Shown: piece after piece, positions 1 to 13,000 of the stretch | Numbering within the stretch: position 1 is the stretch's first letter | Layout: the number at the start of each line of letters is the position of its first letter | NCBI RefSeq assembly: GCF_905163445.1 | Contig: NC_053202.1 | Coordinates: 4,464,001-4,528,000 of the forward strand | Source of the DNA: Pararge aegeria | Lineage: Eukaryota; Arthropoda; Insecta; Lepidoptera; Nymphalidae | DNA length: 64,000 bases | Direction: 5' to 3' | Notes under the pieces: model-generated | Databases searched by the model: none | What the model was told of the DNA's origin: nothing | What the model saw: only the letters and a program-made list of their open reading frames with translations | Made by a program: the position numbers and the translations under genes

Positions 1-208
1 AATCGTTTGCTACGCGATATCGCACCGGAACACTAAATCGCTTAGCGGCACGTCTTTGTCGATAGGGTAACTAGCCACGACCAAAGCCTCCCACAAGAAT
101 AGACCAAACTAATGAAATTATATATTTCCAGATTGCCCCTGCCGGTAATCGAACCCGGAACCTCCTACTTAGATTCACAGCGCTCACCGCTGCGCCAGGG
201 AGGTCGTC
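1..208 (-). mobile_element. SINE-A copy (cut by window edge)
   Basis: Minus-strand tRNA-like head: GACGACCTCCCTGGCGCAGC, then GGTTCGATTACCGGCAGGGG. The body carries GACAAAGACGTGCCGCTAAGC. The 3' tail lies outside the window. I call this family SINE-A throughout. Confidence 0.85.
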
Positions 209-214
209 AATTGT

Positions 215-665
215 GCAGTTTACTAGGCTACACAAAATTGCAAATTCATTCAAGGGCAATTGTATATTATTTTATAACAAATTACCAAATGAAATCTTTG
301 AGATGTCTCTCAATAAGTTCAAAGTTTATATAAAACGTAAGCTTACAGAAAAATCCTATTATAACATTAAGGATTATTTAAACGATAAAAAAGCTTGGGT
401 GTGAATTGCTCTAGCTTCATAGCTTAATTTAAATTTACTGGAAGATGGTGATAACAAAAAAATAAATTTACCCGACTAAGTTTGTTGTGGGCTCTTCTTA
501 GACCAGGGCGCGTTTGGAACCCTCGTAGCTTTAGATTTAAGTTGGCGAACGAAGTTATCACCATCCCGTTACAATTATGTAAACAATTATGTATGAACGC
601 TTCATAAGTGCCTGTGATAGGCCTACATGAATAAAGAAATTTTGAATTTGAATTTGAATTTGATA
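215..665 (+). mobile_element. 5'-truncated LINE tail (CR1/Jockey-like)
   Basis: The sequence encodes a LINE ORF2 C-terminus (KRKLTEKSYYNIKDYLNDKK, stop at 402-404), then a 3' UTR and a (GAATTT)n tail. Related copies occur at 5178-5575, 26515-26700 and 33650-33975. Confidence 0.75.
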
Positions 666-690
666 TGATATATTTTGATATGATGTAAGG

Positions 691-866
691 CATACCCGAG
701 TGTCGGTGAGGACGTCCTGCGCGAGGAGTTCGTCCAACGCCTCTTGCAGCCGCTCCTCTATCCTGGTGCAGGGTGCGCAGAGGATGAAATCCTGGCTAAG
801 GATCTCGCTGAGCTTTAGGGCTGCCTCCATCTGCTCCGAGTGAGGCACGGTATCCTCGTCTATCCT
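691..866 (-). pseudogene. Partial duplicate of GPAT1 exon 13
   Basis: The copy carries DEDTVPHSEQMEAALKLSEI and the rest of exon 13, differing at about eight bases from 2825-3003, with four amino-acid changes and no stop. It also includes the donor and some 20 bases of intron, so it arose as DNA and not from mRNA. It lacks the acceptor and about the first 12 codons, and ends abruptly against a SINE-A remnant. It lies downstream of exon 14 in gene order, so it is probably not spliced in. Confidence 0.88.
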
Positions 867-918
867 CGGGAATCGAACCCGGGACCTCCTAGGCTCCTAC
901 TTAGATTAGCAGCCCTCA
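865..918 (-). mobile_element. SINE-A head remnant between exon 14 and the exon 13 copy
   Basis: Minus strand: GTGAGGGCTGCTAATCTAAG, then GGTCCCGGGTTCGATTCCCG. This matches the SINE-A head, which normally reads GTGAGCGCTGTGAATCTAAG. The GTGAG is also the exon 14 donor. Confidence 0.7.
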
Positions 919-919
919 C

Positions 920-1080
920 CATTGTACGTACCGTTCCGCCAGGGCTTCCGGGCTCTTGGACAGCTTGTATTTGATGAGGCGCGTGGGGTCCGGCCGGTAT
1001 CCGTCGTCGTCGTCGTCCTCGTCGTCAAAGTTATTCGCGAAACGACGCGACCAGCGCTGCTCTTCCAAGGCGTCCGGAGA
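920..1080 (-). CDS. mino: GPAT1 exon 14 (acidic region), last exon in the window
   Basis: The exon encodes residues 704-756. SPDALEEQRW matches SPGLAEQQW of mammalian GPAM. An acidic run (FDDEDDDDDGY) follows, and then TRLIKYKLSKSPEALAERYV. The acceptor is TTCCAG in phase 0. The chosen donor CAATG|GTGAGG leaves phase 2, but an upstream GTACGT could also serve. The sequence from the donor onward looks like a SINE remnant. The rest of the protein lies outside the window. Confidence 0.85.
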
Positions 1081-4000
1081 CTGGAATACATTAATTGTTC
1101 ATTATTACCAGTGCAGTATTAACCGCGTAGCAAGAGTAGCAATTGCTACGGGCCCCCCATATTTAATACCACTCATCTCTGCCTGACTGACTGACTGGCA
1201 GACACTTACACGCACACTCAAACGCAAACGCACTCGCACACTTACACTTACACGCACACTTACACACACACTTACATGAACACTTATACGCACACGCACA
1301 CGCACATCTACAAGCAGACGCACACTTACACGCACACGCACACACTCTTACACGCACACTTACGCGCACACACACACGCGTACGCACACACGCGCACGCA
1401 CACAGACATCGCCTACAGTAATTTACTAAACTATTAATTACCCACAAAATTGTAACCTATAGATAGCAAATACGTATTGCATTTAAGATACATATTGAGT
1501 ATAGAATTGTATTTTTACCACTTTATACTTAAGAACCCTTAGCAGATCAAGGGCTCTCTTAAAGAATTTGCTACGGGCCTCGCGCTTGGTTGATCAGGCA
1601 CTGATTTTTACAGACACTTTAATATAAGTATACTCAATGGCGTGCGTACAGGGTGTGTAATAAGCGGATAAATAATATGAAATGAAAAAAAAATCTTCAG
1701 TACAAGTTAAATAAAAAACTTAGGGATAGGCATTGTGAGAGTTATAAAAAGCCTACCCTCAAGTATTTATAACTCATACTGGGGATTTTCTTCATCTTAT
1801 ATCATCTGCATAGCCTGTGCATACGCTCTATGCACGCCACTGAGTATACTGGGATATTTTGACGGTTGATGGGCGCATTGGGCAGAGACCCCGCTTTCCG
1901 ACTCGAAGGCTGCAGGTTCGATTCCCAGCATTCGGCTTAAAGGTTGACACAGGATCGATACTGTTATTCCGGAATAAAGAACAATTACAATCAATTCAAT
2001 GCTGCCAGCATCTTAGGAACTGTGCCTCGCTGCGGTGGTTTCGAGGACGTTTTAGATTTTATTTAGTTTTTAAATAGTTTAATTTAGGTTATAGTTATGT
2101 ATTAATAAAAATTATATGTAATAAAAAAAAAAATTACAATCTTGAGATATATAAGTAAGCCAGAGAATACAGATAAAGTCTGTGATTTCACTAGGATTCC
2201 CTGTGTCGTGGAAATAACTTCCTTCCATGTTGAATACAATAAAGATAAATAAAGGTAGAATAATAAAACCAAAAATTAGGAAAAAAAAATATCTTGACAA
2301 CTATCATGCCTGATGTAAAGCAATGGTGCGGTCATGCCTATCCACTCTTGCCTTGAAGGCATTCAAGTTGATGAATCGGACACCGAAATCGAAAGAGCGT
2401 TCCAAACTTTAGCGGTACGTATTAGAAACGTAGACGAAAATAGCTTCGTGCGGGTTGTCTGTACGGCTAGCATGGCCAGGAGACAATTATCTCCCCTGGA
2501 GAAAGGATAAAAAATTTATTTTCTCCCCCACCTTTATCAACTCTCAGTGGAAATAATATCCAAATAATATATGTGTAATAATAAACTGGAGTACACTTCT
2601 CCTATAACTTGTTCCCGTGATGATGCAGTCTAAGATGGTATAGGGGTTACCTGTTAGGGAGTACGGTAGTCATACCCCTAATCGGTTGCTACGCGACATC
2701 GCACCGGCACACTGATTTAGTGTTAGCTTAGCGGCAAGTCTTTGTCGGTAGGTAGGTAACTAGCCGCGGCCGATGCCACCCACCAGACCAGACCTGAGAT
2801 ATTGTGATATGATGTAAGGCATACCCGAGTGTCGGTGAGGACGTCCTGCGCGAGGAGTTCGTCCAACGCCTCTTGCAGCCGCTCCTCTATCCTGGTGCAG
2901 GGTGCGCAGAGGATGAACTCCTGGCTGAGGATCTCGCTGAGTTGCAGGGCTGCCTCCATCAGCTCCGAGTGGCGCACGGTATCCTCGTCTGCGTTCTGTT
3001 TGCACACTATGCTTTCCAACGCCGTCGCTGTAATGTGCATTGAACATTAAAATAAATAATTAAAACAAATAAATATACTACGACAATACACACATCGCCA
3101 TCTAGCCCCAAAGTAAGCGTAGCTTGTGTTATGGGTACTATTTGTTATCGCTCTTGTCGGTTTAATCCTAAAACTGCCTGGCAGAGATCGCTTTTAAGCG
3201 ATAAGGCCGCCTTTTGTATTCTACTCCAGTCTTTGTGTTCCCTCTATACGTCCTTTATATTCCTAACTGTGTATTGATGAACAAATAAAGAGTTCAAATA
3301 AAATAATAAATATTATTCAGTTACCATGGTAACTAAAATAAAAAGTCTTCTATCTCATTCTCTCGCTGACTGAATCCTTTACATTTAAGTGTTTGTTTGG
3401 TTACCGTGTCGCATTTTCGTTTCATAGAGTTTAAAAAGTTAGAAGTTTCACATTATAAATAATTTTCCGACGCCATTTTCCTTCTCACCTACAATAGCAG
3501 GCGCGGCGTAGTGTGCGACCAACGCGTTGGCATAATACGAGAGTTCCAACGCCGCTGGCACGGATGCGTGCGCTCGTACAGTCCTGTTGGCGCCACTGCC
3601 TTCCACCCGTACGAGGGAAGTGCCCAGCATTTCCAACTGTAATACATAAAAATAAGTATATAGTATATCCGAGCTCGCAAAGACATGGTCCAAATACAGG
3701 GTACGGGTCTCCTCCCACAATGAGGGCTAATCCCTTATTAAGGTTGTAGTCCACCACGCTGGCCCAGAGCGGATTGGTGGACCCAATCCACACACCTTTA
3801 ATAGACCAGAATGAATAATCGTTAAGTCAACTTATCAATTATTCAATATATTATGGTTTTCCGCAAAGTAACGTCTGCTTCTATCCAATAGTTACAAACG
3901 TAAATTTACCGTAATTTTAACGCACAGTAATAGAGGTATTTCGCGGTGAGCGCTGTGCTTCCTGATAAATGAGCGATCCCGGATTCGATTTCCGTCAGGG

Positions 4001-7000
4001 GAATTATAAGTAACCAAATTGGTAATTTATAATTTCTGAATTATTTCTGTTAAGGTCTGGTTGGGGGTTTCGATCGGGGCCAGTTACCACTCTACCGACA
4101 AAGACGTGCCGCTAAGCTATTTAGCGTTCCGACACGCTGCCGTGTAGAAACCATAGTGTACCTCTAAAATCAATAAAACTAATGTATAAAATAACTTTTA
4201 AGCTTAAGTTTATGTATTCACAATTTTTTTCGTAGCATTTTCTAATAATATCTTTAATTTTTTTAACTTTTGACTTACAGCTCTTTTGATCACAAGATGG
4301 TCTTCGCCCATGTACCCTAGGTCGCGCCCGGCCATTTTTAGGGCTTTCCCGCGCGAAGAAACACTAGACTGTAATTGAGATAGGCTGCACCCGCGGCGTT
4401 GCTCGGTTAGTAACACGTACGATACTACGTTCGTGCACATCAAGGCAGTCGATTGGGCTGCGTCTGTAAACAAAATAAATCCATACAATCTTTAGTATTT
4501 TTGTTCTTGAAATTTAAGTGCTAAAAGTATTGTGGAGAATCCTTCTGTCCAAATTGACAGGTCGTTGTTACCATAGATTATAAAGCAAAGCTACAGCAGA
4601 CAAGGTTTTTGCCTCGACAATCACCTTCTGATCAATGCTGACATCTGCTCCGAAGATTCTATTTGTTACCATAGAGTATAGAGCATGCGTGCCATAAACA
4701 AGATGTCTGCCGATGGCCTCCACCATCATCTTCTGGTCGGTGCTGACATCAGCTCCGAAAAAACTGTTTTGACTGCGGTTGTACAGAATCTGCCCGTCCA
4801 ATTTGTTACCATAAAGTATAGAGCACACGTACTATAGACAAGATGTCTGCCGATGGCCTAAATCATCCTTTTCTGGTCGGTGCTGACATCCGCTCCGAAC
4901 AAACTGCTGTGACTGTGGTTGTACAGGATCTGTCCGTCCTATTTGTTACCATAGAGTATAGAGCACACATACCATAGACAAGATGTCTGCCGATGGCCTC
5001 CACCATCATTTTCTGGTCGGTGCTGACATCCGCTCCGAACAAACTGCTGTGACTGTGGTTGTACAGGATCTGTCTGTCCAGGTTGACAGCTAGGTTGTTG
5101 TTAGGAGGTGTCAAAGGCCTCTCGATCGGCGCCTTCAAGTAGTTGTACTTTTGGAATGAGGTCACTAGCTCCTGTAAAACGAATTCAAATTTTAAATTTC
5201 AAATTTTTTTATTCACGTAGAAATGATATAGTAGTCACTATGAAGCGTTCACAGGAACTTATAAAGCGTTCATACATATAATATGTTTTCATAATTGTAA
5301 GGGGATGGTGATAACTTCGTTTGCCAACTTAAACCGAAAGCTACGAGGGTTCCAAACGCGCCCTTGTCTAAGAAGAGCCCACAACAAACTTAGCCGCGTG
5401 ATTTTTTTTTTTTTGGTATCACCATCTCACAGTAAATTTATATTTATCTATGAAGTTAGAGCGATTCTCATCCAAGCTTTTTTATAGTTACAGTAATCCT
5501 TAACGTTATAATAGGAGTTTTCTGTAAGCTTACGTTTTATATAAACTTTGAACTAATTGAGTTCCGAAACGTTTATTGTGTCTCAATTATTCAAGGTGTT
5601 AAGAGCTGCTTAATGCGGTTGAAAAACTTAAACTCATGTAATATATGTTTACAGCTTCATAAAAAGTATTTCTGATGTAATGGATGCTCGTTTCACACGA
5701 TTAAGTTAAAATTTTCTCTATAGAAAAAAATTAAATGAATTCTTGTCAGGCAGTTATGTTTTTCCATTTTTTGTAGGGATTTCGAGTTTAATAAAAAAAA
5801 AACACCTAAATTTTTTTTTATCGGTTAAGTTTCCTTTAAGGAGTTCCCTTAACATTAAGCACCAGTACATTTGTATCTTTAGATGGCATCTATAGTCGTT
5901 AGTCATCATCTAATAATTGCTGAAACGTTATTCTTCTGTAAGCATTACCTAAATTATTAGGAATCCGATTTAGGAGTGCCCTAGATTTAGTAAAAACGGG
6001 CATAAGTATCGTTTGCGGTATTCGTTAGTCACTTACCTTTAAAAATATTAAAAATTGGTCTGATTACATTGAACCGATGACCTCAGAGACTATTGGCCGC
6101 AGCCCACCTCCGAAACCTAAGCTATCAGTATATTATGACGGCCGGTTGGCGCAGTGGGCCAGGGGTTCGTTTCCCACAACTGGAAAATGTTTACATGGAT
6201 GTTTTTCAGTGTCTGGGTGTTTATGTGTATATTAAAAGTACTATTTATGTGTATAATATTCATAAAAATATTCATCAGCTTTCCTATTACCCATAACACA
6301 AGCTACGCTTTCTTTTGGGCTAGATGGCGATGTATGTATGGTCGTAGTATATATATAAATGTATATTATGTTCCAAAAACAATTTTTTGTTTAAAAATAG
6401 TACTAGCGGACCCGCGCGACTTTGTCCGCGAATGAGTCGACTTAAAAAAATAGTCGTATGTCCAATATAAAGGAATCCTAGCTAGATCGATTTATCGCCC
6501 CCGAAACCACCTGTATAATAAATAGATATATATATATATATATATTATATATTATATATATATATATATATTATATATATATATATATATATATTAATTA
6601 ATTAATTAATTAAAAATTCACGATTTTTTTCACGAAATTTATTATATATATATATATATCAATAAATATAAATATATATATATATATATATATCAATTTA
6701 TATATATATATAAAAAGGGATAGAATGGCATTTTCTAAAAATGTATCCTAGCTAGATCGATTTATCGCCCCCGAAACCACCTGTATAATAAATTTCGTGA
6801 AAATCGTTGGAGCCGATTCCGAGATTTCAATTATATATATACAAGAATTGCTCGTTTAAAGATATAAGATAATAATAAGATACAACTATTTCGTGTCTAC
6901 CTTCAGCGATATGGGCTGGTTGAAGTCCACTCTTATACTGCCGTGGTTGGTGTTCAAAGTCCTCCATATCCCCCTGAGGGCCGACCAGAAGGTCTCCATT

Positions 7001-10000
7001 TGTTTGGGCATGCCCAGCTGCTCGCGCACGAAGTTGCCGTCCACCAGGCGATCGTAGTTCAGCGTCACGGGCACCAAAAGCGCGTCGTCGATAGTGCCGT
7101 CGTTGTACGCGTCCATTATCACGGAGAGTATTCCCGCTGTAAAATTTTCATCATCATCATCATCATAAACACATAACCAGGCCACAGGACACGAGACCCC
7201 TCCCAGAATGAGAAGGGTTAAAGCTCGTAGCTCGCTGGCCAAGTGCGGAACGGTAGACACCTTCGAGAACATTATGGAGAACTCTCAGGCATGCAGGTTG
7301 CCTCATGATGAATTTCACCGTTAAAGCTTGACGGCCGATTGGCGCAGTTTGCAGCGACCCTGCTTTCTGAGCCCAAGGCCGTCGGTTCGATTCCCATTAC
7401 TGGAAAATGTTTGTGTGATGAACATGAATGTTTTTCAGTGTCCTGGATGTTAATTGTTTTTGTGCTATAGAGGTTATAATATGTGTTCAATTTTGCCCAA
7501 ATTGTTGTTGCAGATAGAGGACAGAACTCCTCAGCGGACAGCAGCAAACCCCTCATTTAATCCTTAGCGATACTGAATAATTTTTTTTAGAACTACAACT
7601 AAATTTAATGCCTAATTAATAATCAAAAAAAAAAATCAAACGCAGACGAAGTCAGTCGCAACAGCTAGTACAGCAAATATTTATTTAAAAATAAAAAACC
7701 AGATCTTACAGTTAAGTTTCTGCGCTAACTTTGTGTTCTACTAAGGAAACATACCTTCAATAGCTCCTTCGTGAATAAGCATGCAATAAGTCAGAATATT
7801 AAAACTTTTCCATAAATTGTGAAATTTTGCTTTTTTGTATGTAAAAGTAGTATAATCTTAACTTAATATTAATTTTTCCCTAAGTGTCTACAAGAACAAT
7901 ACTTCCTTTTACAATCCCATCGTTCGCATGTGCCGCCTTTATAATGATTTAGTATCAAGTAATCATAATATTGACATTTTTAACAAAAGGATAAATATTT
8001 TTAAAAATCAAATTATTAAGCACTATACCACATAATCTTTAGGGAAATAATATATATATTATTATTTAAGTGTTTCTTTTTTGTTTCAACTTTAATTTTA
8101 TCTTTACTTTCTGTTTAATTTAATTCCAAGTTGTGTACACATACTTTGGGTTGTAGCTTAGAACAAAACTTGTTATTACTTATATTTAGATCTACTTTTA
8201 GTTATTACCTGTTTTGTGTACCTAATTACAATAAACAATAAACAATATCTCTTAGTATAAAGGTCTTTAAGTGTAGGTTTTATACAGGTTTAAATAGAAA
8301 ATACCAAAAAGCTCTGGGCCTGTAGTTGATTACATTAAAACGAACAACATTTGTTCTACGACTTTTTTCACTCGATAGTTTCACAAATATATATACTCTA
8401 CTCGTTACTTCTCTGTGATGTAACATCGGCGCCAGCGCGAACCACGTGTCGACCACGTTGTCGAATCACATGTACTTGGTTAGTGTAATGTCACTTTAAA
8501 GAAATATAATCTTTTTAACAAAATCGCTTAAACCGAATTTGTGCTACTCTCACAGACGCTGCACTAGGTCCATAAGCATCGCAAACTTTTTCGCGGCTTG
8601 CGTTGCATTTTCACCTTTTTTATAGTAAAATTTTAAAATGTATCCAATTTCTTCATTAGATTCACTCAACTTCGCAGTACGAAAAACAAAGAAAAATCAC
8701 ACATTTTCCTAATTTGAATTAAGAATTATTTTCTTTAAAATTTAAACATTTTAATGTTACCAAAACCAGCCAGATACAAATAGTATAGCCAAAGATATTT
8801 TATTACAAGTTAATACATACTATAATGCAAAAATACTTTTTCCCGAACCTTTATTTCTCCTTTAATCATCTGTACCCAAATTCACAATAAAGAAATTTGA
8901 AAATGACAGTAGTAAGCTCTCTTTTACCAGTTTTATCAACAACCTTTTTTTGACATAACCTGGAATCCCTTACCTTTTGGTAACTGCGGTTTCCCGGTTC
9001 TAGTGCGACCTCCTTCGATGAAGAACTCCAGGTTATTATTGGCGGCCAAACTGTTCAGGATGTATGCTCTGCAATGAAACGTCAACATCATCGTAATGAT
9101 TGAGCCATTAGCCAGCCTACACAGCACTGGTCTTCACACAGATTGTGATGCGTTTAAGACGTAGTCCACCATTTTGCAGCAATAAGGCTGCCTTTGTAAA
9201 CATTCAATTTTTATTTATTTACTACTTTATTCTAAGTGTATGTAACCAATAAATTATCATCTATCATAATATCAACTGATTTATGATAGTGTTAATTTTT
9301 GTGACGTCAACGGCTGGACATAGGTCTATTGTAAGGGGGGTTCCGAATATCGAGGTCTTGCGCTTCCTCCGACTCGTTTGATGTTATCTGTTCACTTCGG
9401 CGGGGTCCACCAACGCTACGTTTACCGGTGCGAGATCGCCATACCAGCATTTTGGGATCCGATCGTCCATCGGTTCTCCGAGCTACGTGGCCCGCCCAAT
9501 AAATAAATATACTGCGACAATACACACATCGCCATCTAGCCCCAAAGTAAGCGTAGCTTGTGTTATGGTTACTAAGATGCCTGATGAATATTTTTATGAA
9601 TAATATACATAAATACTTATAATATAAATATAAACACCCAGACACCGAAAAACATCCATGGGCATCACACAAATATTTTCCAGTTGTGGGAATCATCATC
9701 ATCATATCAACCGATAGACGTCCACTGCTGGACATAGGTCTTGTGTGGGGAGTTCCAAATTCCACGGTTCTGTGCCGCTTGGATCCAGCGGCTACCTGCG
9801 ACGCGCTTGATGTCGTCTGTCCACCTCGTGGGGGGTCGACCAATTTTGCGATTACAAGTGCGGGGCTACAAATTCGTTATTGATACAAATTAAATATTTA
9901 CCTAAGAGCAGATTTGTAAATTGGATCTCCATGATATTCGGAGCCGTCGACTCTGCGCCTGATGAAGAAAGCGCCGCAACCACGCAAGAACCATCTGCAA

Positions 10001-13000
10001 CAGGAACGCTCAAAATCATAAGTCAATGAAGTTTACGGAACTTATCAATGGGTAATAAAAATCTAATAGTACCGCAAAAAGGTTCGTAACATAGTTTCTT
10101 GTTCCGAGCCCATTTAATACCTGCTGAACTTATTTTTCTTATTAGAAAATTTGTAAGAATTTTTGAAACGACACGTCTGTCTGTTTGCTGTGACTCTACG
10201 ACCGCTTCGGAGCAGATTTTTATACTTAGCTAAATACAGACATATTCTGTAGCTACGCAGCAAATACTAGTAATATTATTCGATAAACGATTTTCGCGCC
10301 AGCCTAATTGTATACTCTCTGGAACCGTTTGTTGGTCTGCTCTTTGGTTTGGCCGATACCAAACCGAACGCTCACGCCTTCTTTGTCAAATAAAAGTGGT
10401 ATAATATGCAGTTCAAATTAATTTTCACTCACAAATTTCTGAATTTATTATAGGTAAAAACCTATTTGTACCGCGTGTTACGGCCGGTACACGGCCGGTA
10501 GTACTTGCAATCCACTGCCTCACTACTACACGGTCACGAGACGTGCTTCACGAGACTTCTTGATTTTAATAGATAAAAATACTACACCGCGTAATAGAAT
10601 CACTTTGGCTGTTGGACAACAAAGTTTCTTGTTCCCTGCCTGTTTATTACCCGCTGAATTTATTAACACAAACTTTTCTGCATTTGTGTCCTTAAACTCA
10701 GTTGACAGTAGCTCTTCAAAAAGGGTCCTACAAGAGGCTGAGGGATGTTTTTATGAGGGACCTGTAAATGCTAATCAAATAACAATTTGCCTAGATAACT
10801 AAATCTTTGCCATAAATCAAGTCATCAATTGCTTAGTGGGAGGCGTGTTGAAAGGACAAACGATCAAACAAACACTCTTACGAATTTACAATATTAAGTA
10901 AGGATGTAACTTACCCAAAGAACGGTATCCTCATGTTGTCACCAGCGGCGACCAGAGGCGGTCGCAACCCGGTGAGGTACAACGTGAACGTCACCAGGAT
11001 GTAGTCGAAATGCGAGCGGTGCAGGGGCACGAACACTAGTGGCAGGCCGGCGGCTTTTGCCCTCCGCAGTCGCTCGACGCACGCCGCGCGCGTGCCGCAA
11101 CCTCCTCCAGCAATGCGACGCACCGCTTTGTGGCATACCCAAGCGACCAATCTAGAATAAAGGCATTAACAGTTAGTTTTACTTGTTGTTCAAAAAACAG
11201 ACTTTAAGAGACGCTGCTTGCACCATTTAAAGAACTGTGCTGGCAAGAGCGACAAAATTGAAGACAAGAGAGTTTAGAATACGCATGGGCATGGCCGACG
11301 ATCTATTAGCACTTTCATTCGTGGCTTCGCGGTGGTGTTAGTTCCTGTTTAGAGATGGCTCAAGCGAGACGCTGCTGGCTGTGGTGGTTCATTTCATGAA
11401 CTGAGCTTTCTAGAGATAAAGTGATAAAAATATCAATTTTATTTTAGTTACCTTTTTACATGGGTGTTGGCTTTCATAGCCACCACGTGGGTGGTATTAG
11501 TGCCTGTTTAGGTGTGGCTGGAGTGAGATGCTGCTGGCACCATTTTATGAACCGAACTGGCGTGTCGGGCGGCACAGACAAAAGTATTTCGTTCATGTTA
11601 GTTACCTTAGTACATGCGTGGACATGGCCGAGGATATATTGGCCAGTACTTTCATAGCCCGCGCCTCAATGCGTCGCCTCGCTGTGGTGAATGTGTCCTG
11701 CCCACGGTGCGAGCCATTGGCAGTCTTCTTCAATTCCTCTTGAGTCGTATCTTGTATCGCGCGTTGGAAACGTTCGTCTTTCACCACCTAGAATACGGCT
11801 GATATTGTGAAATAGAAAATTAGCATGGCTTTCATTGGACTTTTAGCGATTTGGGACCTTTGGAGCTTCTTTTTTTTAATTTAAGTAACGCGATGTGAAC
11901 TTAAAACTACTGCGCAATTTAAAGAGAGAAAGAAGCTTCTTTCACAAGTGTGAGTCAATGCCGAGAACGAATTGAAAAGTGTAAAAAAGTACATTTGAAA
12001 TGAAAGCCCCCCATAAAAGCGAATAGGACCAAATATAATAAAAAACTTTTCTTACTAGCTTTTAACACGCTTACTTTTGATTGAGTTTCATGTAACGAAC
12101 TTTCTAATTAATGTTGAATCACCTACAAACTTCTTAATATAAGTAAGAAAAATCTAATTTTGCAGATTGAGAACCGGTGACACTATAATATTTTCGTTAC
12201 AGCGTGTTTTACTCTTTTTTGTATTCGTTTAGCTAGTTTTGTTCTATAGTATATATATAGTCAACATTTTTAATATTATTTTATATAAAATTTAAGTATA
12301 TGTTTCTTTTTTTTTTGAATTTATTCTAAAATGTATGTTTTTGTTCGCGGCGCTAGATTCGTCAAGTTTATGTCACAGCCTGATGGATCTTACAGCTTAT
12401 ACTCTCACGTCTCTCTTAATCGTTTTTTCCTGTTCTAACTGACAATCTAGTTTTTTATTCGCAAGTTGTAGCAGTCTCTAAGTGGGTTTACAATATTACA
12501 TTTATATGTTTTTTCATTTTGTGTTTCGTTTAATTAGAGTTATTGTGACCTGTTGAGTGTCCATTAAATAAATAAATAAAATAAATAAAAATAATTTAAA
12601 AAAATTAACTTAAAACACATATTTCCCCATAAACAAATAATAGATAATAGTAATACTACTTATATATAAATTACCACCACCATATTATCACAATATCATT
12701 AACTTATTAGATAAAACATGCTATCCTTGATTATCACATAACAATACATTTTTTTTTTAAATAACAATGAGAGATGATCGCGAGCTCTGTTCGCGGCCTT
12801 ACGAGTCCCTTTTTGAGTACTTATTTGAGACGAATCACTATGAAAATGTGAATAGTAGTTCGCCTAAAATTAACATTTACATTCCGTTAAAACAAAATAA
12901 TTCCTTATGTGTGAACACGCACGTCCGGTTTCCGGTTTCCGCCCGATCCGATGATGTAGAAACATGCCGTTGCGGCTTTGCCAATAACAAATAAATATAA

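Noticed and set aside
691..866. Exon 13 copy as a functional alternative exon
   Set aside because: It lacks an acceptor and lies after exon 14, so it cannot replace exon 13 in a normal transcript.
1105..1447. Cys-, Val- and Arg-rich open frames
   Set aside because: They are translations of a CA-rich minisatellite.
6886..7272. Exon 9 frame extending upstream past 7136
   Set aside because: The upstream part is SINE-C sequence. The acceptor AG at 7137-7138 restores phase with exon 8.
9307..9843. A 178-codon minus-strand open frame, the longest in the window
   Set aside because: It reads through two RTE LINE fragments and an inverted SINE-B. The RTE protein itself is partly in another frame.
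12767..12994. A 75-codon plus-strand frame in intron 4
   Set aside because: No similarity I can recognise and no start context or partner exons.
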